Shown piece by piece: positions 44,986 to 54,162 of a DNA stretch of 56,246 nt. Within the stretch, counting starts at the first letter, position 1, and every line of letters starts with the position of its first letter. The stretch is from an uncultured Gammaproteobacteria bacterium. Lineage in GTDB: Bacteria; Pseudomonadota; Gammaproteobacteria; GCA-002705445; GCA-002716945. A program made the translations under genes and the position numbers. The DNA lies in assembly GCA_902628335.1 (NCBI GenBank), contig CACOMO010000005.1, positions 1 through 56,246 of the forward strand, in the 5' to 3' direction. The notes below the pieces were generated by a model, which was not told the origin of the DNA, ran no database searches, and saw only the letters and a program-made list of their open reading frames with translations.

Positions 44986-45946
44986 AGGATTTTCCAATAA
45001 TTAATTTATTACCAATTTTTGTAATTTTTACATTATCAAATATAAACAAAGGATTTGAGTCATTATTTGTATTCATAATTTTCAATATCTCGTTTATATG
45101 CCTTAGGTTAAGATTAGTCGCGGACATTCTATATATCCATCGATGAAGTAATAGTACTTTTACGCCAAAGTCTAAATAGTTGACTTTATCTATATATAGA
45201 TTTTTCTTATCACTTGATAGATAGTCTTTAGAAATTGAATCAATGAAGTTATCTAAAACAGATGATTGAAGAGCTAGGATGTCGATATTATTCGACATAA
45301 TTTTTTCTAATGATGTCCATCGTTCTTTTAATTTAGGTATAATATTAGATCTAATAAAATTCCTATCAAATTTTATATCATAATTTGATTTATCATCAAT
45401 GAAACTTATCTTATTTAGTTTGCTATAACTTTGTATCTGACTTTTTGATGCTCCAAGTAAAGGCCTTACAATTCTTCTATTATTTAACATTGTAGATGTA
45501 TCCATAGAGCTCAAACCTTTCAATGCTGAACCTCTAAGTACTCTGAGGAAAAAAGTTTCTATTTGATCATCAAGATGATGAGCAGTTAGTATTATCTCGT
45601 TCTTATGTGAATGCTCACTCAGAGCACTATATCTAAGTACTCTGCATGTCTCTTCTATGTTTGATGACTTTTCGATCTTAACCTCATAAGAAAAATGTTC
45701 AATTGCATAATCTTTTGATACTTGAGCACAATGAGCTGATACTTCTTTAGCATTTTCTTGCAAGTTATGATTAATATGAATTGTTCTTAACTTAATTTTT
45801 TTTTCTTCCATCAAGTTTACCATTGCATGTAATAAAACAGAAGAATCTTCACCTCCACTAAAGGCGACGATGTATTCATTTTGCTCATGTGAGTCAATTA
45901 ATATACTGCAAGCATCTAAGATAAAATTAGGACTCGTATTCTCCAT
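44984..45946 (-). CDS. tilS: tRNA(Ile)-lysidine synthase
   Basis: TilS converts C34 of the CAU-anticodon tRNA-Ile to lysidine so that it reads AUA. The 320 residues start with the PP-loop [14 protein letters not shown] near 28-41 (SGGxDS) and include [21 protein letters not shown] near 121-141 and a middle domain with RPLL...[17 protein letters not shown]. coli TilS is about 432 residues; this protein stops soon after the middle domain, so most of the C-terminal tRNA-binding region is reduced. The gene overlaps accA by 20 bases, and accA-tilS is conserved. Confidence 0.92.
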   Translation of the reverse strand: MENTSPNFILDACSILIDSHEQNEYIVAFSGGEDSSVLLHAMVNLMEEKKIKLRTIHINHNLQENAKEVSAHCAQVSKDYAIEHFSYEVKIEKSSNIEETCRVLRYSALSEHSHKNEIILTAHHLDDQIETFFLRVLRGSALKGLSSMDTSTMLNNRRIVRPLLGASKSQIQSYSKLNKISFIDDKSNYDIKFDRNFIRSNIIPKLKERWTSLEKIMSNNIDILALQSSVLDNFIDSISKDYLSSDKKNLYIDKVNYLDFGVKVLLLHRWIYRMSATNLNLRHINEILKIMNTNNDSNPLFIFDNVKITKIGNKLIIGKS

Positions 45947-46889
45947 ATGATTCTAATTTCTCCCTTCTCTTATGTATGATTTGTTCAATAGTCAATTTAG
46001 AAAGTTCATTGAACATGTTTAGGATGTTAATTTTCAATGAGGAACTCATAGCAACTAGATCTCTATGCGCACCCCCTAATGGTTCAGGAATAATTAAATC
46101 AATTAAGTTAAACTCTAGAAGCTTCGATGATGTTATGCAAAGCGCTTCTGCTGCTTGCGCTGCTTTTTTTGCATCCTTCCATAATATTGACGCGCATCCC
46201 TCAGGGCTTATAACTGAGTATATACTGTGCTCTAACATACAAAGCTTATCTGCTATTCCAATCGCTAGCGCTCCACCGGAGCCACCTTCTCCGATAATCA
46301 CAGATATGATGGGAATTTTTAGATTTGACATGATTGATAAATTTTCTGCAATTGCTTGACTTTGATTTCTTGACTCAGCATCGATTCCAGGATACGCACC
46401 AGGAGTATCTATAAATGTAATAAGAGGTAGTTTAAATTTTTCAGCCAATTTCATTATCCTAAGTGCTTTTCTATAACCTTCTGGCTTTGGCATACCAAAA
46501 TTTCTATGGACTTTTTCTTTAGAATCTCTTCCTTTTTGATGACCAATAAATAAAAAAGTGAATTTATCAATTTCTCCAATGCCAGCTATTATTGCTTTGT
46601 CATCACCAAACATTCTATCACCGTGCAGCTCTGTAAAATTGTCAAATATATTTGGAATATAATCCAAGGTATGCGGTCTTAGTGGATGACGTGCTAATTG
46701 AGATATTTGCCAATCCGTTAAATTACTAAAAATTTTCTTGGTTAGAGTCTCATGATCTTTGCTCAGCTTATCTATTTTGCTATCACTTTTTGCAGTTTTG
46801 TCTGGATCGTCATTAATTTGTTGTATTTTATTCTCAAGATCAAGGAGAGGTTGCTCAAAGTCTAGATAATTAGGATTATATTCTTTCAT
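45927..46889 (-). CDS. accA: acetyl-CoA carboxylase carboxyltransferase subunit alpha
   Basis: AccA with AccD transfers carboxyl from carboxybiotin to acetyl-CoA, the first step of fatty acid synthesis. The 320 residues start [15 protein letters not shown], include [54 protein letters not shown] and the oxyanion-type [12 protein letters not shown]. Length is normal for the gammaproteobacterial form. It is 33 bases downstream of dnaE. Confidence 0.97.
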   Translation of the reverse strand: MKEYNPNYLDFEQPLLDLENKIQQINDDPDKTAKSDSKIDKLSKDHETLTKKIFSNLTDWQISQLARHPLRPHTLDYIPNIFDNFTELHGDRMFGDDKAIIAGIGEIDKFTFLFIGHQKGRDSKEKVHRNFGMPKPEGYRKALRIMKLAEKFKLPLITFIDTPGAYPGIDAESRNQSQAIAENLSIMSNLKIPIISVIIGEGGSGGALAIGIADKLCMLEHSIYSVISPEGCASILWKDAKKAAQAAEALCITSSKLLEFNLIDLIIPEPLGGAHRDLVAMSSSLKINILNMFNELSKLTIEQIIHKRREKLESYGEYES

Positions 46890-46922
46890 TCTAAATAATT
46901 ATAAACAAAATAAGCAAAATAA

Positions 46923-49900
46923 CTATTGATATTTAACGATAATATTCTCACTTCCAAGTAATTTTGTCAGATTATTTATCAGAATGCTTGTTGGATTAAT
47001 ATGCCATTGCTCATCGAGTGATAGAGGAACAATATGCTGTTTACTTATACATTTGATTATAAGTGGACATTTTCCATTTTTATGAGGTTCCAGAATATTC
47101 AATAATTTTCTTATTGTCTCATCATTGGTTTTATCGGACGATATAAGAAGCTCAATCTTCTTTGAAAAGTTTTGTCGTGCGTAATCAATGTCAACAACAC
47201 TTGACGCTTTTATGCTTAAAGATCCATTGTAATCATCTATAGATATGTTACCCGTAACAAAAAGAATCTCATTTTCTCTCAACATCTCTTTGTATTTATC
47301 ATAAACATCAGGATAAACTATTACCTCTATAGATCCGCTGGAATCATCGATTGATAGAATATTAATGAACCTATCATTGCCAACCCTCTGCATTCTAGAA
47401 TCTATGATAACTCCAGAGAGAGAAACATACTCTGAATATTTTTCCTTCATACCATCATTTATTTTATTTAAATAATAACTGATAGATTTGAAACCCATAG
47501 ATTTTATTTCTGATTCATATTCAGTTATCGGATGGCCTGATAAGTATAGGCCTAAAACTTTTTTTTCATTTTGAAGGATCTCCAGACGATTTTCTCTTGT
47601 CTGCTTAAGTATCTTTTCTGTTGATTTGACATTTTTCGCTACTGATGAAGATGTGTCTGATGCAAACAATTCGGTTTGTCCGGTAGTCTTAGTAATTTGT
47701 TTTTTTTGACCATATGTAAGTGCCTTATCGAGTACTCTCTTTAAAAAGATTCTATTTTCATCAAATAGGTCAAATGCTCCTGAGAATATAAGTGCATCCA
47801 TTGCCGCAATATTAATTACTGAGTGTGAAACTCTCTCACAAAATTCAAAAATGTTATTAAAAGGACCATTTTGATCTCTTTCGATAGTCAAATGTTTTAC
47901 TGCATTTAAACCAACTCCCTTTATTGCACCAAGTCCAAACATTAATACCTTGTCATCAAGTGCCTTGAACTCATAACTGGAAGTATTTATATTAGGTCTG
48001 ACAACTTTAATACCTATTTCATTCGCAGCTTTGATTAATGAAATAACTTTATCAGTATTATCTATATCAGAAGATAATGCAGATGCAAGAAACTCTGATG
48101 GGTAGTATGTTTTTAATAATGCAGTTTGATAAGATATGTATGCATAAGCAACTGAGTGAGATTTATTGAAGCCATATCCAGCGAATTTCTCCATTTTGGA
48201 AAATATAGATTCAGCTATGTGTTCCGGGATTTTATTCTCTTTAGCTCCTAATAAAAACTTTTGTCTTTGATTTTCCATTTCCTCCTTCTTTTTCTTACCC
48301 ATTGCTCTTCTTAAAATATCTGCTTCACCTAATGTATACTTCGCTAGAGCTCTTGATATTTCCATAACCTGTTCCTGATACAATATGAGACCATATGTTG
48401 GTGATAATATAGGTTCGAGCAATGGATGCTCATAATTTATTTTTTTTCCATGTTTGTTATTGATGAAATCATCTACCATGTTGGTGCCTAAAGGACCAGG
48501 CCTATATAATGCTACAAGTGCCACGATATCGTCAAAGCAGTCAGGTTTTAGTTGGCCCATGTATCTTTTCATCCCAGAAGATTCGAGTTGGAAAACGCCT
48601 GTTGTTAATCTTTTTTGCATCAAATCATATACTTTTGGATCATTCGGAATAATGGTGTCAATATTGATGTCGGAAATTTTCTTTGCTCTGAGGTTGTGTA
48701 TCGTTTTATCTATAATGCTTAATGTTCTTAAACCCAAGATATCAAATTTTACTAATCCTAGTTTTTCAATATCGTCTTTATCGTATTGTGTAACTATCTC
48801 ACCACTTTCCTCCACTCTATACAAGGGTATATGATTATAAATTTCATTTGGCGATATGACTATACCAGCCGCGTGCTTGCCTACATTGCGAGGTAAGCCC
48901 TCAATTTTTTTTGATGTATCAATAAGATTTTTTATTTCCTCACTAGAATCATATTTTTCCCTGAGTTCTTTATTTTGTTTTAGTGCATCATTGATAGTAA
49001 TTCCAGGTGTGAAGGGGACTAGTTTTGCAATCTTATCTACAAAAGTATACCCCATTCCTAATACACGCCCAACATCCCTGATTACAGCACGAGCAGCTAG
49101 AGATCCATAAGTTATAATTTGAGAAACTTTGTCATTTCCATATTTTTCTGATATGTGTTCAATTACTTTTTGTCTATTTACCATACAAAAATCAATATCG
49201 AAATCAGGCATAGATATCCTATCGCTATTTAAAAATCTCTCAAACAATAAGTTATGTGGTAGTGGATCAACCGATGTTATGCCAAGCGAATAGGCAACTA
49301 AAGACCCAGCTCCTGATCCTCTGCCAGGACCTACAGGGATATTATTATTCTTTGACCATGAAATAAATTCATGTACGATCAAAAAATAACTCGTAAATCC
49401 CATCTTTTTAATCACATGCATTTCGCTATCTAATCTTGAAAAATATTTCTCATGTTCTGTTTCATTGACTGTAATCAGCTTTTCCTTTAATCCATTTCGC
49501 ACAACAGTCTCAAAGTGCTTATCAATTGTGACACCAGTCGGGGCTTCAAACTCAGGCATATGGTATGTATTAAGTTCGAGCTTTAGATTACATCTTTTAA
49601 TGATCTCGCCAACATTGATGATAGCATCAGGCAGATCATGAAAAAGCTCTCTCATTTCATCTGGCGTTTTAAAGTATTGATTTTCTGTATATTCTGTTTG
49701 CTCAATACGATCATCCAGTTTAATTTTCTTATTTATACAAACTTTCACTTCGTGAGATTCAAAATCATCTTTATTAACAAAAAGAACATTATTTGTAGCA
49801 ATGATTGGTAATTTAATTTCCTGTGCAATCTTGAGTACTCTATTATTTATATTCTTTTCTGAAATATGGTTTGTTCTTTGTATTTCAATATAAAGATTAT

Positions 49901-50387
49901 TTTTGAAAATATTCCCAAGTAGCTTAATGTTCCTTCTTACATTATCGTTATCTACATTTAATAGATTTTTACCAACAATTCCATTATACCCACCTGTACA
50001 TAATATAAGATCATGACTATTTTTCTTTATATCCTCAATAGAAATTGAAGGTAATTTACTTCCAGACTTATTAATATGTATATCGGTAATGAGTTTAATT
50101 AAATTTCTATATCCTTTTTGATTTTTGCAAAGTAATGTAACAAAAGGTTGTTGATTACTGTACTCAAAATTACTTATTGGTACCTGACAGCCTATTATTG
50201 GCTTAATCTTGTTGTCGATACATGCCTGATAAAATTTGATCACATTAAATGTGTTGAGAAAGTCCGTAATCGCCAGCGCAGTTAGTTTATGTTTTTTTGC
50301 CTTTTTAATAAGAGTATTTAGATCGATCGTACTATCGATTAGTGAGTAAGCTGTTCTTAATGACAAATGTGTAAATAAATTCTTCAT
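46923..50387 (-). CDS. dnaE: DNA polymerase III alpha subunit
   Basis: DnaE is the replicative polymerase subunit. The 1154 residues have the N-terminal PHP domain (FTHLSLRTAYSLIDS at 4-18) and a polymerase core with PVGPGRGSGAGSLVAY near 347-362 and the catalytic acidic motif MPDFDIDFC near 390-398. KHAAGIVIS and GYGFNKSHSVAYAYISYQTA follow, with a helix-hairpin-helix and OB-fold in the C-terminal third (SLSGVIIDSRMQRVG). The gene is intact. It shares an ATGA overlap with rnhB. Confidence 0.98.
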   Translation of the reverse strand: MKNLFTHLSLRTAYSLIDSTIDLNTLIKKAKKHKLTALAITDFLNTFNVIKFYQACIDNKIKPIIGCQVPISNFEYSNQQPFVTLLCKNQKGYRNLIKLITDIHINKSGSKLPSISIEDIKKNSHDLILCTGGYNGIVGKNLLNVDNDNVRRNIKLLGNIFKNNLYIEIQRTNHISEKNINNRVLKIAQEIKLPIIATNNVLFVNKDDFESHEVKVCINKKIKLDDRIEQTEYTENQYFKTPDEMRELFHDLPDAIINVGEIIKRCNLKLELNTYHMPEFEAPTGVTIDKHFETVVRNGLKEKLITVNETEHEKYFSRLDSEMHVIKKMGFTSYFLIVHEFISWSKNNNIPVGPGRGSGAGSLVAYSLGITSVDPLPHNLLFERFLNSDRISMPDFDIDFCMVNRQKVIEHISEKYGNDKVSQIITYGSLAARAVIRDVGRVLGMGYTFVDKIAKLVPFTPGITINDALKQNKELREKYDSSEEIKNLIDTSKKIEGLPRNVGKHAAGIVISPNEIYNHIPLYRVEESGEIVTQYDKDDIEKLGLVKFDILGLRTLSIIDKTIHNLRAKKISDINIDTIIPNDPKVYDLMQKRLTTGVFQLESSGMKRYMGQLKPDCFDDIVALVALYRPGPLGTNMVDDFINNKHGKKINYEHPLLEPILSPTYGLILYQEQVMEISRALAKYTLGEADILRRAMGKKKKEEMENQRQKFLLGAKENKIPEHIAESIFSKMEKFAGYGFNKSHSVAYAYISYQTALLKTYYPSEFLASALSSDIDNTDKVISLIKAANEIGIKVVRPNINTSSYEFKALDDKVLMFGLGAIKGVGLNAVKHLTIERDQNGPFNNIFEFCERVSHSVINIAAMDALIFSGAFDLFDENRIFLKRVLDKALTYGQKKQITKTTGQTELFASDTSSSVAKNVKSTEKILKQTRENRLEILQNEKKVLGLYLSGHPITEYESEIKSMGFKSISYYLNKINDGMKEKYSEYVSLSGVIIDSRMQRVGNDRFINILSIDDSSGSIEVIVYPDVYDKYKEMLRENEILFVTGNISIDDYNGSLSIKASSVVDIDYARQNFSKKIELLISSDKTNDETIRKLLNILEPHKNGKCPLIIKCISKQHIVPLSLDEQWHINPTSILINNLTKLLGSENIIVKYQ

Positions 50388-50953
50388 ATATCAATATCTT
50401 TAAGGGGTGAGAATGACATCCTATGATAAATTGATGGACCGAATTGTTTAAGTAACTCAATATGCTTAGCTGTTCCATATCCTTTATTTTTACCAAACTG
50501 ATATACATTATATGGCTGATCAATTCTAATCATAAAATTATCTCTTACAACTTTAGCTAAGATAGATGCCGCGGAGACAGCGGGTATAGATTTATCAGCC
50601 TTCACAACTGATTCGCATCTTATAGAGTGATCTGGAATATATAGGCCATCAATAATTGCTTTTTCTGGTGTAATAGATAATGATGAGAGTGATCTACTCA
50701 TAGAAAGTAGTGTTGCATGATGGATATTCATTTGATCAATCTCAATATTATTACATAACCCTATGCCGACAGCTACAGAATTTTTAATAATGTGATCAGC
50801 GATCTTCTCTCTTTTAACAGATGTCAGTTCTTTTGAATCACATAGTAGCGACATATCTATAGTGTCAGCAAGTACCACAGATGCAGATATAACAGGACCC
50901 GCAAGACACCCTCTGCCAACCTCGTCTACGCCAGCTAAAATTGAGCTTGTCAT
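50384..50953 (-). CDS. rnhB: ribonuclease HII
   Basis: RNase HII removes ribonucleotides embedded in DNA. The 189 residues begin ILAGVDEVGRGCLAGPV, with the first catalytic acidic pair, and show LCDSKELTSVKRE, IIDGLYIPD (Asp), and SAASILAKVVRDNFM with the last Asp. The ATG at 50953 is chosen because upstream in-frame codons only offer TTG and no conservation. It is divergent from the oxidoreductase block with 67 bases between starts. Confidence 0.95.
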   Translation of the reverse strand: MTSSILAGVDEVGRGCLAGPVISASVVLADTIDMSLLCDSKELTSVKREKIADHIIKNSVAVGIGLCNNIEIDQMNIHHATLLSMSRSLSSLSITPEKAIIDGLYIPDHSIRCESVVKADKSIPAVSAASILAKVVRDNFMIRIDQPYNVYQFGKNKGYGTAKHIELLKQFGPSIYHRMSFSPLKDIDI

Positions 50954-51020
50954 AAAAAGTCCACTATATATAATTGAATCTATACTTAAATATATCAAAA
51001 AAGAGAATTCAATACTCCAT

Positions 51021-51935
51021 ATGGCGAAAAAAAAATTAAGAGTAGCAGTAATAGGCCTAGGTTACTTAGGCAAATATCATCTTGAAAAATATCTCAATAA
51101 TCAGAATGTTACTGTTAAATGGGTGATTGACAGTGATATCAATAATTTAAAGCTAAATATTAACGATTCAATTAAAAAATCCACTGATTATAAGGATATC
51201 ATTGGCAATGTTGATTGCGCCTCAATTGTTACTCCTACAGTAAGCCATTATCAGATTGCAAAATCATTATTGCAAAATAGAATAAATATCCTATTAGAAA
51301 AACCAATGACTCAGACACTATACCAAGCAAAAAAATTAAATAGCTTAATCAAGAGAAAAAAAACTATCATGCAAGTTGGTCACTTGGAGAGATTTAATCC
51401 TGTAATGGAGAAGCTAACTAGCGAGATTAATAATCCTGCATTTATTGAAGTACACAGACTTGCTGAATTTAACCCAAGGTCAACAGATGTAAACGTAATA
51501 TTTGACTTAATGATTCATGACATAGATATTATTCTCTCTTTAATAAAATCACCCATAAAGAAAATATTTGTATTTGGAAAAAAAATAATTACAGAAACTA
51601 CAGATATCGCTAATGTACGAATTGAGTTCACAAATCATGCTGTTGCTAACTTAACAGCAAGTAGAATAAGCGCGAAGAATGAGAGAAAAATCCGTATCTT
51701 TGAAAAAAATAAATACTATTCTGTTGATTTCTTACTCTCTAAAATGAATATATTTACCAAAAAGTCTAATCGTATTTTTAAAAAAAATGAGTATAGCTAT
51801 AAAAAAACTGACTCGCTAAAGAAAGAGATTAATAATTTTGTCAACTCTTGCTTAGGACTTGAAAAACCTCTTGTTGATGGTATAAATGGAATGAATGCTC
51901 TAAAAGTGGCTGAGGATATATCGAGAAAACTATGA
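51021..51935 (+). CDS. gnnA: Gfo/Idh/MocA oxidoreductase, probable UDP-GlcNAc 3-dehydrogenase GnnA
   Basis: This 304-residue NAD(P)-dependent sugar dehydrogenase has a Rossmann loop GLGYLGKYH at 12-20, the family motif LLEKPMTQT near 92-100 (EKP lysine), GHLERFNP, and MIHDIDII, a DxxxH-type catalytic pair. The ATG at 51021 is used; upstream frame lies inside rnhB on the other strand. By itself this is a generic family. Next to a DegT-type aminotransferase and lpxB, and beside lpxA, it matches GnnA of Acidithiobacillus ferrooxidans and Leptospira, which oxidises the 3-OH of UDP-GlcNAc for lipid A. An O-antigen role like WbpB/WlbA is the main alternative. Confidence 0.7.
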   Translation: MAKKKLRVAVIGLGYLGKYHLEKYLNNQNVTVKWVIDSDINNLKLNINDSIKKSTDYKDIIGNVDCASIVTPTVSHYQIAKSLLQNRINILLEKPMTQTLYQAKKLNSLIKRKKTIMQVGHLERFNPVMEKLTSEINNPAFIEVHRLAEFNPRSTDVNVIFDLMIHDIDIILSLIKSPIKKIFVFGKKIITETTDIANVRIEFTNHAVANLTASRISAKNERKIRIFEKNKYYSVDFLLSKMNIFTKKSNRIFKKNEYSYKKTDSLKKEINNFVNSCLGLEKPLVDGINGMNALKVAEDISRKL

Positions 51936-53029
51936 AAAAAATTAAATTATTTGATCTCTCCCGGCAGTACAGTCGTCTGAAATCTACTTTAGAACCTAAA
52001 ATATCTAAAGTTTTAAAGAATGGACAATACATAATGGGTAAAAATGTAAGTACATTTGAGAAAAATGTTTCAAAATATCTATCGACTAAAAATGCAGTAA
52101 CTTGCAACTCTGGTACAGATGCCTTAATTATAGCGCTGAGAGCTCTCGATATTAATAAGGGTGATGAGGTTCTCACAACCCCATTTACCTATTTCTCTAC
52201 GACAGAAGCAATTTTACTCGTTGGTGCAAAACCTATATTTGTTGATATTGATCCGATAACTTTCAATATTGATCCATCTAAAATTGAACAAAAAATTACA
52301 AAGAAAACAAAAGCTATTTTAGGTGTGCATATTTTTGGTCATCCCTATCAAGCAGACAAAGTCAATAATATTTGTAAAAAATATAAGATAAAAATGATCG
52401 AAGACTGTGCTCAATCTTTTGGAGCATCGATTGATAATAAGCAAACAGGTACTTTCGGTGACGTGGGTTGTTTTAGTTTTTTTCCAACTAAGAATTTAGG
52501 ATGTGCTGGTGATGGTGGCATGTTTATAACAGATAATAATCAACTTGCTAATAAGGCTAGAATGCTCCGCAATCATGGAGGGATTCAAAGAAATGAACAT
52601 AATCTAATAGGTTATAATAGTCGTTTGGATGAAATTCAAGCTGTCGTTCTCCTAGAGAAACTCAAGTTAGTAACTAAACTTAATAATGATAGAATTAGAA
52701 TTGCAAATAAATATAGTAAGTCCATCAATAACGATAAAATAATCACGCCCTCTAGTCTTGATAATGTTAAGCATATTTATCATCAATATACACTAGTTGT
52801 AGATAATAGGACTAAATTTACTAACTATTTAACCAAGAATGGTATACCTTACGGAATCTACTATCCTAAACCTACATATATGCAAGCAGCTGTTAAAAAG
52901 AAAATAAAAAATTTACCAAAGCTTAAAAATGCAGAAAGACTATGCAAGAGTTGTGTATCTATACCAATGTTTCCTGAATTAACAAAAAAAGAATATGAAA
53001 CAATTATCGATATAATTAATGACTATTAA
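51932..53029 (+). CDS. gnnB: DegT/DnrJ/EryC1 aminotransferase, probable GnnB
   Basis: This 365-residue PLP-dependent sugar aminotransferase has NSGTDALIIALRAL near 54-67, TPFTYFSTTEAILLVGA, MIEDCAQSFGA with the PLP-binding Asp, and the Schiff-base lysine in FSFFPTKNLGCAGDGG near 180-195. YNSRLDEIQAVVLLEKL and the C-terminal SIPMFPELT follow. It is coupled to the oxidoreductase by an ATGA overlap. In GnnB the enzyme aminates the 3-keto sugar to UDP-GlcNAc3N, using glutamate. The proposal depends on context; related enzymes (WbpE, ArnB) act on other sugars. Confidence 0.72.
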   Translation: MKKIKLFDLSRQYSRLKSTLEPKISKVLKNGQYIMGKNVSTFEKNVSKYLSTKNAVTCNSGTDALIIALRALDINKGDEVLTTPFTYFSTTEAILLVGAKPIFVDIDPITFNIDPSKIEQKITKKTKAILGVHIFGHPYQADKVNNICKKYKIKMIEDCAQSFGASIDNKQTGTFGDVGCFSFFPTKNLGCAGDGGMFITDNNQLANKARMLRNHGGIQRNEHNLIGYNSRLDEIQAVVLLEKLKLVTKLNNDRIRIANKYSKSINNDKIITPSSLDNVKHIYHQYTLVVDNRTKFTNYLTKNGIPYGIYYPKPTYMQAAVKKKIKNLPKLKNAERLCKSCVSIPMFPELTKKEYETIIDIINDY

Positions 53030-54161
53030 AGAGACAAGTGAAATATTTGTGATAACAGGTGAATCATCTGGTGACCAGCATGCTGCCAAATATATCAGAG
53101 AACATCGCCTCCTAAACAAAAATGTTCAGTTTTCAGGAATTGGGCAAGACAGCATGAGAGATGCAAACGTGACATTGATTCATAATTCAGAAGACATCGC
53201 GGTAGTAGGACTAACAGAGGTTATATTTAAATATAGGAATATAAAGCGAGTTCTTAATTTAGCCAAGAAATATATCAAGGATAATAAACCTGATTTAGTC
53301 GTTTTAGTTGATTATGTTGAATTTAATCTCAAGATTGCTGCTTATGCGAAGTCATTTGATATACCAACGCTTTTCTATATAGCACCTCAAGTATGGGCTT
53401 GGCGGAAAGATAGAATCAATAATATTATTAAAGTTGTAGATCATTTAGCTGTTGTGTTTCCTTTCGAATTTGAAATTTTCTCGAGAGTCTCGAAAAATGT
53501 ATCCTTTGTTGGGCACCCACTAGCTGATGATATTGAACTGAAACCGAGTGATGTAAGTTATCAAGATAAAAAATATGATTTAGGTATTTTTCCTGGTAGT
53601 AGAGAGTCTGAAATTAAAAATAATATTTTTACAATGCTTGACTGTATAAAACCTTCTAAAGAAAAAGATTCGAGACACACTAATATAAAGATTTTTTATT
53701 CTAACGAACGATCTAAGAAACTATTAGAGAAAATGTTACCAAAACATATGCATTCGAACCTTGCAAGCGGAAAAGATAGAGAAAAGATTAAGCTTTGTAA
53801 AAAAGCAATAACCGCATCAGGTACGATCACACTCGAGTTGGCTTTGATGGGTATTCCAATGGTTATAGTGTATCAATTGTCTCTGATAACTTACCTTATT
53901 ATGAAAAGAATGGTTAAACTAAAGTATATTGGATTAGTAAATTTAGTGCTAGGAGACAATTTAGGAGATGAAATGGTTGTTAAGGAATATATTCAACCAA
54001 AATATCATGATCAAGTAGAGATCATGGCAGAATTAGACAGAATAGATAATGATATCAATTACCGTGATGAGATAATAGAAAAATACACTAGAGTAAGGAA
54101 AGAATTGAAGCCTGGTGCAGCAAAAAATCTTGCCTCTATTGCCGATAAACTTATTTCCTGA
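53019..54161 (+). CDS. lpxB: lipid-A-disaccharide synthase
   Basis: LpxB joins UDP-2,3-diacylglucosamine and lipid X to the lipid A disaccharide. The 380 residues include ITGESSGDQHAA at 12-23, VVGLTEV, VLVDYVEFNLKIA, and the family hallmark APQVWAWRKDRI near 125-136. GHPLAD and PGSRESEIKNN follow, with a late TASGTITLELALMG. The start lies 11 bases inside the aminotransferase gene, so the three genes are one operon. Its stop is one base from the convergent lpxA stop. Confidence 0.97.
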   Translation: MTIKETSEIFVITGESSGDQHAAKYIREHRLLNKNVQFSGIGQDSMRDANVTLIHNSEDIAVVGLTEVIFKYRNIKRVLNLAKKYIKDNKPDLVVLVDYVEFNLKIAAYAKSFDIPTLFYIAPQVWAWRKDRINNIIKVVDHLAVVFPFEFEIFSRVSKNVSFVGHPLADDIELKPSDVSYQDKKYDLGIFPGSRESEIKNNIFTMLDCIKPSKEKDSRHTNIKIFYSNERSKKLLEKMLPKHMHSNLASGKDREKIKLCKKAITASGTITLELALMGIPMVIVYQLSLITYLIMKRMVKLKYIGLVNLVLGDNLGDEMVVKEYIQPKYHDQVEIMAELDRIDNDINYRDEIIEKYTRVRKELKPGAAKNLASIADKLIS

Positions 54162-54162
54162 T

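Noticed and set aside
45976-46359. 127-codon plus-strand open frame
   Set aside because: Shadow of accA on the other strand; the encoded sequence has no recognisable motif.
48454-48834. 126-codon plus-strand open frame
   Set aside because: Shadow inside the conserved polymerase core of dnaE.
50862-51020. N-terminal extension of the Gfo/Idh oxidoreductase by 53 codons
   Set aside because: The extension is antisense to rnhB, low in conservation, and the Rossmann strand starts right after the ATG at 51021.
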